Shown: piece by piece, positions 54,944 to 63,530 of the stretch
Numbering within the stretch: position 1 is the stretch's first letter
How the letters are laid out: every line of letters begins with the position of its first letter
Source of the DNA: Thermovirga lienii DSM 17291
GTDB lineage: Bacteria; Synergistota; Synergistia; Synergistales; Thermovirgaceae
Direction of reading: 5' to 3'
NCBI GenBank assembly: GCA_000233775.1
Contig: CP003096.1
Location: 956,501-1,020,500, forward strand
DNA length: 64,000 bases
The notes under the pieces: model-generated
Told to the model about the DNA's origin: nothing
Database searches by the model: none
What the model saw: only the letters and a program-made list of their open reading frames with translations
Made by a program: the position numbers and the translations under genes

Positions 54944-55228
54944 ATGGCTGACAAGTATGAAGATATAATAATTTGCCGCTGCGAGGAAGTGACGCTCGGG
55001 GAAATAAGGGAATGGATAGCGAAAGGATATGATACCTTCGATGAGCTTAAGAGGGTCCTTCGTGTGGGCATGGGGCCATGTCAGGGAAGAGGATGCAGAG
55101 ATATTATTCTAAGAGAGATATCAAAAATGACTGGAAAGAAGTATGCTGAAATACCTCCGGGGACATTTCGTCCGCCGGCAAAGCCAGTGAAGCTTGGAGC
55201 TATTGCAAAGGCTGGTGAAAACGAATGA
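54944..55228 (+). CDS. BFD-type [2Fe-2S] subunit of the dehydrogenase complex
   Basis: A 94-residue protein with the bacterioferritin-associated-ferredoxin fold: CRCEEVTLGEI (C11, C13) and VGMGPCQGRGC (C46, C51). It matches the gamma (PdhF) subunit of PDH1. After residue 70 it has a basic, proline-rich tail. It starts at ATG 54944. It overlaps the catalytic beta gene by four bases. Confidence 0.88.
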   Translation: MADKYEDIIICRCEEVTLGEIREWIAKGYDTFDELKRVLRVGMGPCQGRGCRDIILREISKMTGKKYAEIPPGTFRPPAKPVKLGAIAKAGENE

Positions 55229-56376
55229 CGTGGAAAAATACAGCTGACGCAGTCATAATTGGCGGCGGAATTCAAGGATGTTCCATCGCATATCATCTTG
55301 CAAAATTTGGTATGAAGGACGTTGTCGTTATTGAGAAAAATACGGTATGTTCGGGATCTACCGGGAGGTGTGGCGCCGGCATAAGAGCCCAGTGGGGCAC
55401 GGAAATGAACTGTCGTTTTGGGCTAGCAAGCTTGGAGAAATTCGAACAGCTTCATGAAGAATTAGGGATGGATTGTGGTTTACACCAAGGCGGATATTTA
55501 ATGGTGGCCTACAAAGAGAGTGAGTTCGAGCAGCTGAAGAAGAACATAGCCCTTCAGAACTCCCTTGGGATAAAAAGTAGAGTCGTAACTTATGACGAGG
55601 CAAAGGAGATCTGTCCTGGGCTCTCAGCCGATGATGCTGTTGGGTTTACGTATCATGACCGAGATGGACATGCTGATCCCTTTTTGACCACCTTTGCTTA
55701 CCAAGAGGCAGCCAAGCGATTGGGGGTAACTTTCTACAAATTTACTGAATGTACAGATATAAAGGTAGAAAATGGGAAAGTGAAGGGAGTTTCTACCAGT
55801 AGAGGAGATATAGATGCTCCTATAGTAGTCAATGCAGCAGGAGGATATGCACAACAAGTAGCCAAAATGGCAGGTGTGAACATTCCCAACTTCTCCGAGC
55901 GCCATGAGATCATTATAACCGAGCCGGTAGAAAAGGGAGTATGTCCCCCGATGTTGATGAGTTTTTCGGGTAATTACTACATTCAGCAAAGGCCTCATGG
56001 ATCTATAATTGGTGGATGTAGTCCCGAAGGTCATCCAGAGGATTACACTTGCGGCAACTCTTGGCAATTCCTCAATATGATGTCCAAGACCATTACCAAA
56101 TTGCTTCCCAGGACAAAAGGGATAAGAGTCGTGAGACAATGGTCAGGTCTATATAATATGACGCCAGACAGGCAGCCTATCCTCTGCGAGGCCGATGAAG
56201 TGAGAGGTTTTTACCTTTCGGTAGGATATTCTGGGCATGGATTTATGTTTGGCCCCATATCTGGGGAACTTTTAGCCCAGAAGATACTGGGGCAAGAGCC
56301 TAGAATATCTATAGAGCCTCTGCATTATAAGAGATTTGAGAGAGGGGAGTTAATCATAGAACCTGCAGTGGTATAG
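55225..56376 (+). CDS. SoxB-like FAD-dependent amine/amino-acid dehydrogenase, catalytic beta subunit
   Basis: A 383-residue DAO-family flavoprotein. The dinucleotide loop is AVIIGGGIQGCSIAYHLAKFG (9-29 region), followed by GSTGRCGAGIRAQWG, a sarcosine-oxidase-like segment, and GHGFMFGPISGELLAQKIL at the C-terminus. By family it oxidises a secondary amine substrate such as proline, hydroxyproline or sarcosine; the exact substrate is not readable. The subunit set and size (43 kDa) match PDH1 beta. It starts at ATG 55225 with a four-base overlap. A strong terminator follows at 56400. Confidence 0.88.
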   Translation: MTWKNTADAVIIGGGIQGCSIAYHLAKFGMKDVVVIEKNTVCSGSTGRCGAGIRAQWGTEMNCRFGLASLEKFEQLHEELGMDCGLHQGGYLMVAYKESEFEQLKKNIALQNSLGIKSRVVTYDEAKEICPGLSADDAVGFTYHDRDGHADPFLTTFAYQEAAKRLGVTFYKFTECTDIKVENGKVKGVSTSRGDIDAPIVVNAAGGYAQQVAKMAGVNIPNFSERHEIIITEPVEKGVCPPMLMSFSGNYYIQQRPHGSIIGGCSPEGHPEDYTCGNSWQFLNMMSKTITKLLPRTKGIRVVRQWSGLYNMTPDRQPILCEADEVRGFYLSVGYSGHGFMFGPISGELLAQKILGQEPRISIEPLHYKRFERGELIIEPAVV

Positions 56377-56399
56377 TTTTATCGTTTTTGATGTATAGA

Positions 56400-56438
56400 A
56401 GAAGAGGGGAGTAGAATAGTACTCCCCTCTTCTATTAT
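56400..56438 (+). terminator. Terminator after the dehydrogenase operon
   Basis: AGAAGAGGGGAGTA (56400-56413) pairs perfectly with TACTCCCCTCTTCT (56420-56433) around GAATAG, then ATTAT. The T run is short, but the 14-bp stem is strong. Confidence 0.8.
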
Positions 56439-56483
56439 ATGTAAAAATGACGAGGAAGTGAAGCGGACAATGTGCTAGCTTTT

Positions 56484-56500
56484 TTCTGAATATTTCAGAA
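56484..56500. promoter_or_regulatory. Perfect inverted repeat upstream of the kor promoter (candidate operator)
   Basis: TTCTGAA-TAT-TTCAGAA, two seven-base half sites. Its centre is about 58 bases upstream of the predicted transcription start, where activators often bind. Confidence 0.45.
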
Positions 56501-56514
56501 CATAACAAAAAGGG

Positions 56515-56543
56515 TTGTCCTTTTCCTCACAAGATGGCATAAT
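56515..56543 (+). promoter_or_regulatory. Promoter of korDABC
   Basis: TTGTCC at 56515-56520 and CATAAT at 56538-56543, 17 bp apart, with TG one base before the -10 (extended -10). Confidence 0.65.
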
Positions 56544-56595
56544 GTCTTTTGGTCTTTTGAAGCCCGAGTAAACCCTTGGGAGGAAGGTGATTTTT

Positions 56596-56802
56596 TTGGC
56601 GAAGAGCTTTGCTGTGCAGATTAACAAGAAATGGTGTAAGGGGTGTGGCTTGTGCATAGCTGTATGCCCCAAGAAGGTTTTGGAGCTGGACGCTGATGTA
56701 AAATGTGAGCCGGTGCGCCCAGAGGATTGTATTGGTTGTAGGCAATGTGAGAACATTTGTCCCGATTTGGCAATAACCATCGAGGAGAGTGGACAGAAAT
56801 GA
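56596..56802 (+). CDS. korD: 2-oxoacid:ferredoxin oxidoreductase, ferredoxin-like delta subunit
   Basis: A 68-residue 2x[4Fe-4S] ferredoxin subunit. Cysteines C14, C17, C20, C24 and C45, C48, C51, C55 form two CX2CX2CX3C motifs. It relays electrons from the TPP site to free ferredoxin. The start is probably TTG 56596, eight bases after AGGAAGG; GTG 56587 overlaps that site. The stop overlaps korA by four bases. Confidence 0.9.
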   Translation: MAKSFAVQINKKWCKGCGLCIAVCPKKVLELDADVKCEPVRPEDCIGCRQCENICPDLAITIEESGQK

Positions 56803-57932
56803 GAAAAGCAGAATTTTGGCAAGGAAATGTAGCAGTTGCCCATGGTGCTATAGCTGCAGGTTGTAGATTTTTTGGTGGATACCCAATAACTCCTTCTTCT
56901 GAGATTGCAGAAGTAATGGCTGAGGAGCTCCCCAAGGTGGGCGGCAAGTTCATACAGATGGAGGATGAAATAGGGGGTATAGCAGCAGCAATTGGCGGTT
57001 CCATTGCTGGTTTCAAATCCATGACAGCTACTTCTGGTCCTGGTTTCTCCCTTAAGCAGGAAAATTTGGGGTTGGCTTACATGGCGGAGATACCACTGGT
57101 CGTTGTAGATGTTATGCGTGGTGGTCCCTCCACAGGGCTTCCTACTGCTATATCACAACAGGACGTAATGCAGGCTAGGTGGGGTACTCATGGTGACCAT
57201 GCCACGATAGCTTATTCACCTGCCTCTGTTCAGGAGTGTTATGAGATAACCATAAAGGCTTTCAACATGGCTGAAAGGTTTAGGCAGCCTGTCTTGATAA
57301 TGAGCGATGAGGTTCTGGGGCACATGCGCGAAAAGGTATTTGTCCCAGCGAAGGAAGAAATTACGCTTGTCGATAGAAAAAAACCAAGCGTACATCCCGA
57401 TGAGTTTATGGCTTACAAGCCAGATCCAGAAGATAACATTCCTCCAATGGCAAGCTTTGGAGATGGATACAGGTGGCATATAACGGGACTCACTCACAAC
57501 GAGTGGGGATTCCCCACAAACGATAAAGACGAAATAGCGAAAAAAAGCAAGAGATTGATGGATAAAGTAGAGGCCTACAGAGACGAAATAGTTGAATACG
57601 ATACAGAATTTGTCGACGATGCAGAAATCATAGTAGTAAGCTACGGAAGCGTTGCAAGGAGCGCTTTGACAGCGGTTAAGGCTGCTAGGGAAGAAGGAAT
57701 GAAGGTGGGCTATTTTAGGCCTATAACTCTGTGGCCTTTCCCTGATAAAGAGCTTGAAAGGTTAGCGGAAAAAGCCAGCTGCATTATAGTGCCAGAGCTC
57801 AATTATGGTCAGATGGTCTTGGAAGTGGAGAGAGCTGTTCATGGCAAAGCAGAAGTGAAACCGCTGAACCTAGTTAACGGTGAACTGTTTAAACCCAAAG
57901 ATATATTGCAATATGCTAAGGAGGTGGCTTAG
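56799..57932 (+). CDS. korA: 2-oxoacid:ferredoxin oxidoreductase subunit alpha
   Basis: A 377-residue alpha subunit of the four-subunit oxidoreductases that convert 2-oxoglutarate (or related 2-oxoacids) to acyl-CoA, CO2 and reduced ferredoxin. Marks are GCRFFGGYPITPSSEIAEVMAEELP, FIQMEDEIGGIAAAIGGS, TATSGPGFSLKQENLG and RGGPSTGLPTAISQQDV. I start at ATG 56799 after GAGGAGAG. 2-oxoglutarate is the most likely substrate from KorA-like sequence, but branched-chain or pyruvate use is not excluded. Confidence 0.92.
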   Translation: MRKAEFWQGNVAVAHGAIAAGCRFFGGYPITPSSEIAEVMAEELPKVGGKFIQMEDEIGGIAAAIGGSIAGFKSMTATSGPGFSLKQENLGLAYMAEIPLVVVDVMRGGPSTGLPTAISQQDVMQARWGTHGDHATIAYSPASVQECYEITIKAFNMAERFRQPVLIMSDEVLGHMREKVFVPAKEEITLVDRKKPSVHPDEFMAYKPDPEDNIPPMASFGDGYRWHITGLTHNEWGFPTNDKDEIAKKSKRLMDKVEAYRDEIVEYDTEFVDDAEIIVVSYGSVARSALTAVKAAREEGMKVGYFRPITLWPFPDKELERLAEKASCIIVPELNYGQMVLEVERAVHGKAEVKPLNLVNGELFKPKDILQYAKEVA

Positions 57933-57934
57933 CC

Positions 57935-58762
57935 ATGCCCCGTCCAGAGATAGAAAGCTGGCTGCGTAAGAGGTTTTTCCCTCATATATGGTGTCCTGGT
58001 TGCGGCCATGGTGTGATATTGCATGCGCTCCTCAGAGCGTTGGTTAGCTGTGGGAAGAAGAAAGAAGAAACTGTGATTGCGTCGGGAATAGGATGCTCAA
58101 GCAGGATGCCAGGTTACATAGATGCGTGTACAGTTCACACCACCCACGGTCGTTCCTTGGCTTTTGCTACCGGCATAAAGTTGGCCAATCCTAGCCTAAC
58201 TGTCGTCGACGTAATGGGTGATGGTGACTGCTCTGCAATAGGTGGAAACCATTTCATACATGCCTGTAGGCGAAATATAGATATAACGGCCATCGTAATG
58301 AACAACAATATCTACGGTATGACCGGCGGGCAGGCGTCTCCGACGACTCCTCCTGGATCCAAGGCTACAACGGCTCCTTATGGTGTTGTTGATCCGCCTT
58401 TTGATATTTGTAAACTTGCAGTAGGTGCTGGAGCTACCTATGTAGCACGAACGACAATAGCTAACCCCGTTATGTGCGAAAAATACATAAAGACAGCTAT
58501 TGAGCACAAAGGGTTTTCAGTTGTAGAGATAGTGTCCAGCTGCCATACCCAATACGGCAGAAGGAACAAGAGAAGAACGCCGGTAGACAATTTAAATTAT
58601 CTCAAGGCTGCTTCCGTGCCACTTGCAAAGGCCAAAGAGATGTCAGAGGAGGAGCTCCTTGGTAAGATCACTGTCGGTGAATTTGTGAAGGTGGATAAAC
58701 CTGAGTACACCGAAATGTACGATAAGGTCATAGAAGCTGCGGGAGGTAAGAGTCATGAGTAG
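57935..58762 (+). CDS. korB: 2-oxoacid:ferredoxin oxidoreductase subunit beta (TPP-binding)
   Basis: A 275-residue catalytic subunit carrying thiamine diphosphate. It shows CPGCGHGVILHAL, the GDGDCSAIGGNHFIHACRRN TPP/Mg motif and NNNIYGMTGGQASPTT. It starts at ATG 57935, two bases after korA, and overlaps korC by eight bases. Confidence 0.93.
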   Translation: MPRPEIESWLRKRFFPHIWCPGCGHGVILHALLRALVSCGKKKEETVIASGIGCSSRMPGYIDACTVHTTHGRSLAFATGIKLANPSLTVVDVMGDGDCSAIGGNHFIHACRRNIDITAIVMNNNIYGMTGGQASPTTPPGSKATTAPYGVVDPPFDICKLAVGAGATYVARTTIANPVMCEKYIKTAIEHKGFSVVEIVSSCHTQYGRRNKRRTPVDNLNYLKAASVPLAKAKEMSEEELLGKITVGEFVKVDKPEYTEMYDKVIEAAGGKSHE

Positions 58763-59300
58763 CCGCTATGAAATTCGTTTTGCGGGTTCAGGAGGGCAAG
58801 GTGTGATTTTGGCTGCCGTCATAACTGGCGAAGCGGCTGCGCTCTATGAAGGCTTAAATTCCGTCCAGAGTCAAGCGTATGGACCAGAGGCGCGAGGGGG
58901 TAAATCCAAATCTGAGGTTGTTATATCAGAGGGGAATATAGATTACCCCAAAGCCATGGAGCCCGATCTTCAGATTATCTTGAATCAAACTTCTTGCGAC
59001 GAGTTTGCCTTTGATACCAAAAAAGGCGGGGTAGTGATTCTTGATGATACTTACGTCAAGGAGGCACCGAAGATAGATGCAGAAGTCTATATGGTGCCCA
59101 TCGTAAAAACCGCTAGGGAAAAAATAGGTCGCGAGCTTGTCACTAACATGGTTGCATTGGGAGCAATGGCCAAAATTCTTGAGCGCAAAGGCATTATGAA
59201 ACCAGAAAACATCAAGAAGGCGATCTTGGCTAGAGTTCCTAAAGGAACGGAAGAAATGAACGCCAAAGCATTTGAAGAAGGATATGCTTTGATAAACTAA
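58755..59300 (+). CDS. korC: 2-oxoacid:ferredoxin oxidoreductase subunit gamma
   Basis: A 181-residue gamma subunit of the catalytic-domain family, with RFAGSGGQGVILAAVITGEAA at the N-terminus and SQAYGPEARGGKSKSEVVIS. It completes the D-A-B-C set. It starts at ATG 58755, inside the end of korB. An intrinsic terminator follows. Confidence 0.92.
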   Translation: MSSRYEIRFAGSGGQGVILAAVITGEAAALYEGLNSVQSQAYGPEARGGKSKSEVVISEGNIDYPKAMEPDLQIILNQTSCDEFAFDTKKGGVVILDDTYVKEAPKIDAEVYMVPIVKTAREKIGRELVTNMVALGAMAKILERKGIMKPENIKKAILARVPKGTEEMNAKAFEEGYALIN

Positions 59301-59328
59301 AAAGGCAATTTGAGCTGCTACAATATAG

Positions 59329-59365
59329 GAGGACACCGGTATAGGTTTTCTGGTGTCCTCTTTTT
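59329..59365 (+). terminator. Intrinsic terminator of korDABC
   Basis: GAGGACACC (59329-59337) pairs with GGTGTCCTC (59352-59360), followed by TTTTTG. Confidence 0.9.
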
Positions 59366-59406
59366 GCTTTTTGGTTCAGTACTTACGGTTTTTGGGGTCA
59401 GAAAGG

Positions 59407-60825
59407 ATGGTTGCCAGTTACATGAAGCTGCACGTAGGTGAAAAGATAAAGGTTTCAGTTGATTCCATCAACAGCCAGGGAGATGGTGTCGCCAGGTTTG
59501 GCGAGGAAAGGTTTGTTTTTTTTGTGCCTGGTGCACTACCTGGGGAAGAGGTGGAGGGGATCGTTAGGATCTTGAAGAGACACTATGGCGTTATGGAATT
59601 GACTGATGTTTTGACTCCTTGTGTAAATAGAGTCATTCCTAAATGTTCTTGGTATGGTTTGTGTGGGGGGTGTTCTTTGCAGCATGCTGATTACGCCATG
59701 CAGCTTGAAATAAAAAAGCGCATCGTCTTTGACGCTTTTATGAAAACCGTAGGGAAGGAGCATCTGGATAAAATACAGGACTGCGTGCCTTCGCCTAAAA
59801 AGTGGTGTTATAGGAACAAGGCTTCTTTCCCTGTCAAAAGGGGAAAGAAAAATCTAAATGTTGGTTTTTACATGAAGGGATCCCACCGTATCATCCCGAT
59901 AAATTCATGCTGTATCCTGGAAGAGGGCATAGACTATATCTATAGGCGCCTATTGGAAAACTTGTCTTATCTTGGAATTGAGGGATATGACGAAAAAAAA
60001 GGAACAGGCATTTTGAGGCATTTGGTTTTAAGGCGAACTGCAAGGGGTGATAAGGCCGTAATATTGGTTTTAAGAAACTTCGGCAAGAAAGAAGAAAGAA
60101 GCTTGAGAAGTTTTATGCAGCGTGTTAGCGAAATGCTAGGAAAAGACATCTCCTTTTATGTGAATGTGAACCCTCATAAAGGTAACAGAATTTTTGGTGA
60201 AAGAACCATAGCTATAAAAGGGAAAGAAGGCCTGTCGGAAAGCATATGTGGTAAGAGATTATTTTTTGGACCTACCTCTTTCTTCCAGGTAAACAGGGAC
60301 ATTGCTGAGCTTTTGTTCCAGGAGGTAAAGAATGCATTAGAAATTAGTGGGGCAGACCATGTAACAGAGCTTTACTGTGGGGTAGGGGCAATTACCGTAA
60401 CTTACGGAAAGAATGTTAAGTCTGTTACTGCTGTGGAATCTTGGCCGGAGTCGGTTCTTTTCTTGAGGAAAAACATAAAGTTGAACAAGCTGAATAACGT
60501 CCGAGTTCTGGAAGGAGACGTAGAAGAATTTGCTCCCGATGCACTGTTTGGGGAGGACAAGGTAGTTCTTTTGGATCCCCCCAGAAGCGGATGTGCCAAA
60601 GGAGTATTGGAAGGCATTATAGAACGCAGGCCCAAAGCTGTCATATATGTTTCATGCAATCCAGCGACATTGGCCAGAGACGTTTCGATTCTCATGAACG
60701 GTGGTTACGAACTTAGTTTTGTAAAGCCCTTCGATATGTTTCCCATGACAGCTCACGTCGAGAGTATGGCCTTGCTAACGAGGGAAAAACTACAAATTGC
60801 GCGATATGATAAAGGATGTAGTTGA
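59407..60825 (+). CDS. TrmA/RlmD-family RNA (uracil-5-)-methyltransferase
   Basis: About 472 residues. An N-terminal TRAM domain (KIKVSVDSINSQGDGVARFG) is followed by an iron-sulfur cysteine cluster (CSWYGLCGGC) and the SAM-dependent domain with FFQVNRDIAELLF, VTELYCGVGAITV, LLDPPRSGCAKGVLE and the catalytic YVSCNPATLARD. The cluster points to the RlmD/RlmCD type that methylates U747 or U1939 of 23S rRNA rather than tRNA U54. The start is uncertain: ATG 59407 and ATG 59422 are both plausible, while GTG 59353 lies inside the kor terminator. Confidence 0.9.
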   Translation: MVASYMKLHVGEKIKVSVDSINSQGDGVARFGEERFVFFVPGALPGEEVEGIVRILKRHYGVMELTDVLTPCVNRVIPKCSWYGLCGGCSLQHADYAMQLEIKKRIVFDAFMKTVGKEHLDKIQDCVPSPKKWCYRNKASFPVKRGKKNLNVGFYMKGSHRIIPINSCCILEEGIDYIYRRLLENLSYLGIEGYDEKKGTGILRHLVLRRTARGDKAVILVLRNFGKKEERSLRSFMQRVSEMLGKDISFYVNVNPHKGNRIFGERTIAIKGKEGLSESICGKRLFFGPTSFFQVNRDIAELLFQEVKNALEISGADHVTELYCGVGAITVTYGKNVKSVTAVESWPESVLFLRKNIKLNKLNNVRVLEGDVEEFAPDALFGEDKVVLLDPPRSGCAKGVLEGIIERRPKAVIYVSCNPATLARDVSILMNGGYELSFVKPFDMFPMTAHVESMALLTREKLQIARYDKGCS

Positions 60826-60850
60826 AAAAAACAAACCACCTATATATAAT
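60822..60850 (+). promoter_or_regulatory. Promoter of tRNA-Gly
   Basis: TTGAAA at 60822-60827 (overlapping the preceding stop codon) and TATAAT at 60845-60850, 17 bp apart. Confidence 0.8.
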
Positions 60851-60863
60851 AGCCAAGCGTAGG

Positions 60864-60939
60864 GCGGACATAGCTCAGTTGGTAGAGCATCGGCTTCCCA
60901 AGCCGAGGGTCGCGGGTTCGAGTCCCGTTGTCCGCTCCA
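60864..60939 (+). tRNA. tRNA-Gly (CCC)
   Basis: 76 bases, CCA encoded. The acceptor GCGGACA pairs with TGTCCGC; the stem TCGGC/GCCGA holds the loop TTCCCAA with anticodon CCC. The T-arm is GCGGG/CCCGT with one wobble pair. Confidence 0.95.
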
Positions 60940-60953
60940 GACGTTTAGCAGCG

Positions 60954-60982
60954 AAAAAAGAGGGCAGGTCCCTCTTTTTTTT
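60954..60982 (+). terminator. Intrinsic terminator after tRNA-Gly
   Basis: AAGAGGG pairs with CCCTCTT around CAGGT (extended by A-T pairs on both sides), followed by a run of T. Confidence 0.9.
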
Positions 60983-61055
60983 GTATCCTTCTTCGTATAT
61001 AACGTATTAAAGCATGTGACGAAAATAAACGTTTTTTTCTGAAATTGCATTAAAA

Positions 61056-61084
61056 TTGACAATAATTTCTCTCACAACTAAAAT
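61056..61084 (+). promoter_or_regulatory. Promoter of the second V-ATPase cluster
   Basis: Perfect TTGACA at 61056-61061 and TAAAAT at 61079-61084, 17 bp apart. A second TATAAT at 61112-61117 lies closer to the gene but lacks a -35 box, so two start points are possible. Confidence 0.7.
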
Positions 61085-61139
61085 GAATAAGACTTTGTTC
61101 TTTGCATAACGTATAATGTTTTGAAAGGGGGTGCTGGTG

Positions 61140-61466
61140 GTGGCTAAAAATTTAACGGAGGAGATAAGAGCGACGGAAGAGCAAGCTCAAAAAATCGTTT
61201 CTGAGGCAAAGAGTCAGGCTTCGCAGATAATCTCCGAAGCCCGCTATGAGGCGGAACAGGCCGTTAAATCGTTCAGGCAGCAGATGCATAGATCTTTTAG
61301 GGATGAATTGGTCCGCGTAGAGAAAGACGCTGAAAAGGAGATCGGAGTAATTTTGCAAGAGGGACAAAAAAAGGCAGAGAGCATAATAGATAACCATAAA
61401 GGTAAGGTTGACGAAGTGGCTGCCTGGATAGCGCAAGAGGTGATGACCCGGTATGGCAGTAACTAA
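61140..61466 (+). CDS. V/A-type ATPase subunit H-like (second cluster)
   Basis: A 108-residue, fully helical, charged protein (EQAQKIVSEAKSQASQIISEAR; repeating A/E/K heptads) that fits the peripheral-stalk H/G role and precedes subunit I, as in the first cluster. It shares little direct sequence with the first H-like protein. The start is one of GTG 61131, 61137 or 61140; AAAGGGGG at 61124-61131 best fits 61140 or 61137. The end overlaps subunit I by 14 bases. Confidence 0.8.
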   Translation: MAKNLTEEIRATEEQAQKIVSEAKSQASQIISEARYEAEQAVKSFRQQMHRSFRDELVRVEKDAEKEIGVILQEGQKKAESIIDNHKGKVDEVAAWIAQEVMTRYGSN

Positions 61467-63468
61467 ATTCAAAAAAGCATCTTTGGTTGTGCTAGGAGAG
61501 AAAGAAGAGGCGGTAGTGTCCGTTTTGCAGGATTTGGCGTGTTGTGAAATAATGCCAGAGCCCACGGACACGAGGACCCATGATTGGGCTAAATGTATAA
61601 AATCAGCGGATGAAGCCCTTGCTGATATACGATCTGCCCTGCGTTTTTTGGAACCGTACTACTCAGAGGTGTCTGGTAAGTTGGAGCGCCTCTTGGGCGA
61701 AAAACCTACAGTCACCGTTGAGGAACTGGAGAACCTTTCGAATAGTATTGATCTTGCAAGTTTGTCGTCCTCGGTTAAAAAAATAGAGCGAAGAATGTTG
61801 GATATAAGGACGTTGCTTTCCAAGTTGGACTCCAACGAAGAGATATTGATCAAGTTAAGACAGTTTCCGTATTCACTGGCTATTATATCCAGTGGTACTG
61901 TACGCATATCCAGTATCGTAGGAACCTTGCCTGTAGCCTATCTTGAGAGGTTCCAAGGGTTGGTTGCAGAATTGCTGGCATCTGATGGAGAACTGTTTGT
62001 TGCTCCATTTACTCCAAAGGAAACGGATGTCACCGTAGTATTGATGTATGACAAAAAGAAGGCTGACGAAGTTGCTGAGATATGCGAAAAGGTTCCGTTC
62101 ACCAAGTTGGACTTTCCACCAGAGCTTGAGGGTACTCCCGAAGAGGAGTTGTCCAAAATTGAAAGAAATCGGACAGAGCTAGCAAAGGAATCAGAGAACC
62201 TTGAAAGGAATGCTGCAAAACTGGCTTCTGAGTGGGTTCCAACGCTTAGAAACTTGTTGGATTACTATTCTGTTATTAGGACTCGCTATGAAACCTTGGT
62301 TAATGCTTCTAGGACGGAGAAGGTCAGTGTTATTAAGTTCTGGGTTCCAGAACCTGCGGTAGGAAAGTTAAAAGAAAAGCTCTCTAAATTTGGAGAGGAG
62401 CTTGAGCTCATAATAGAGGATCCATCAGATGATGATGAACCACCCACTCTGTTGGAAAATCCTCGTTGGGCTTTGCCATTTGAGCCTTTGACAAGGCTGT
62501 ACGGTGCACCTAAGTATGGGGAGATTGATCCTACGGTTCCCATGGCTCCCTTCATGTTCCTCTTTTTTGGGATGTGTTTGGGCGATGGTGGCTATGGAGT
62601 TCTCATTGCTTTTGCAATAACATATTTGCTCTCCAAATACAAAATTGTTGGAGATACAAAGAATTTCTTGCACTTGCTGCTTCTAGGTGCTCTGTCTACG
62701 ATAGCTGTTGGTGCCCTCACAGGTAGTTGGATGGGCGATATGATTGATGCTTTTCCTTTCCTAGCCTTGCTGAAACCCCTTAAGGACAGATTGGTTGTGT
62801 TAAACCCCATGTCGGACCCTATCACTTTCTTGGGGATATCCCTTGCTTTGGGGGTTGTACAGATACTCTTTGGCCTTTCTATCGCGTTTTGGGATAGCCT
62901 GAGGAAAAAAGACTACATGGCTGCTTTTGGTGACAACGGAGGCTGGATTTCCCTTTTGATAGGACTTCTTTTGCTTGGAGGGGTAAAGAGCGGTTTTTTA
63001 GGAGGAGCAGCCGGGTTGCTAGGGAAAATACTTTCCATCTTAGGTGCGGCTGTGTTGGTCGCAACGCAAGGTAGGGAGAAAACAGGACTGTTTAGAAGGT
63101 TGCTGTCGGGAGTGTTGAGTTTATATAACATAACGTCGTACTTGGGGGATATTTTGAGTTATAGCAGGCTTTTGGCTTTGGGTTTGGCTACTTCTGCGAT
63201 TGCGATGATAGTTAATACTCTGACCAACCTTGTGTTGTCCATACCATTTGTTGGTTGGATACTGAGCATAGTAATATTTGTGGGCGGCCATCTTTTCAGC
63301 GTGGTAGTCAACACTCTCGGTGCTTTCATCCACTCTTTGCGTCTGCAGTATGTGGAGTTTTTCAGCAAGTTCTATAGCGGGGGAGGAAGAATCTTTCAGC
63401 CTCTGGAATACAGGACCCGCTACGTAAAGATAGTAGGGAGTAAGCCCTTGGGACAGCAAAGTAAGTAA
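61453..63468 (+). CDS. ntpI: V/A-type ATPase subunit I (second cluster)
   Basis: A second, different subunit I of 671 residues. The soluble N-terminal half (1 to about 345) is followed by a membrane half starting with VPMAPFMFLFFGMCLGDGGYGVLIAF. It shows LSLYNITSYLGDILSYSRLLALGLATSAIA, in which SYSRLLALGL holds the channel arginine, and the C-terminal HSLRLQYVEFFSKFYSGGG. It starts at ATG 61453 after AGAGGTGATG. It is closer in style to Enterococcus NtpI than the first copy, consistent with the 16-kDa K subunit that follows. Confidence 0.95.
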   Translation: MAVTKFKKASLVVLGEKEEAVVSVLQDLACCEIMPEPTDTRTHDWAKCIKSADEALADIRSALRFLEPYYSEVSGKLERLLGEKPTVTVEELENLSNSIDLASLSSSVKKIERRMLDIRTLLSKLDSNEEILIKLRQFPYSLAIISSGTVRISSIVGTLPVAYLERFQGLVAELLASDGELFVAPFTPKETDVTVVLMYDKKKADEVAEICEKVPFTKLDFPPELEGTPEEELSKIERNRTELAKESENLERNAAKLASEWVPTLRNLLDYYSVIRTRYETLVNASRTEKVSVIKFWVPEPAVGKLKEKLSKFGEELELIIEDPSDDDEPPTLLENPRWALPFEPLTRLYGAPKYGEIDPTVPMAPFMFLFFGMCLGDGGYGVLIAFAITYLLSKYKIVGDTKNFLHLLLLGALSTIAVGALTGSWMGDMIDAFPFLALLKPLKDRLVVLNPMSDPITFLGISLALGVVQILFGLSIAFWDSLRKKDYMAAFGDNGGWISLLIGLLLLGGVKSGFLGGAAGLLGKILSILGAAVLVATQGREKTGLFRRLLSGVLSLYNITSYLGDILSYSRLLALGLATSAIAMIVNTLTNLVLSIPFVGWILSIVIFVGGHLFSVVVNTLGAFIHSLRLQYVEFFSKFYSGGGRIFQPLEYRTRYVKIVGSKPLGQQSK

Positions 63469-63530
63469 ATAAAAACAGTAACTTTAAACATATTAAACAT
63501 AATACTTAAAAGTTTTTGAGAGGGGTGTAG

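Noticed and set aside
52741-59300. Flavin/Fe-S dehydrogenase and kor genes as one operon
   Set aside because: A strong hairpin at 56400 and a separate promoter at 56515 split them.
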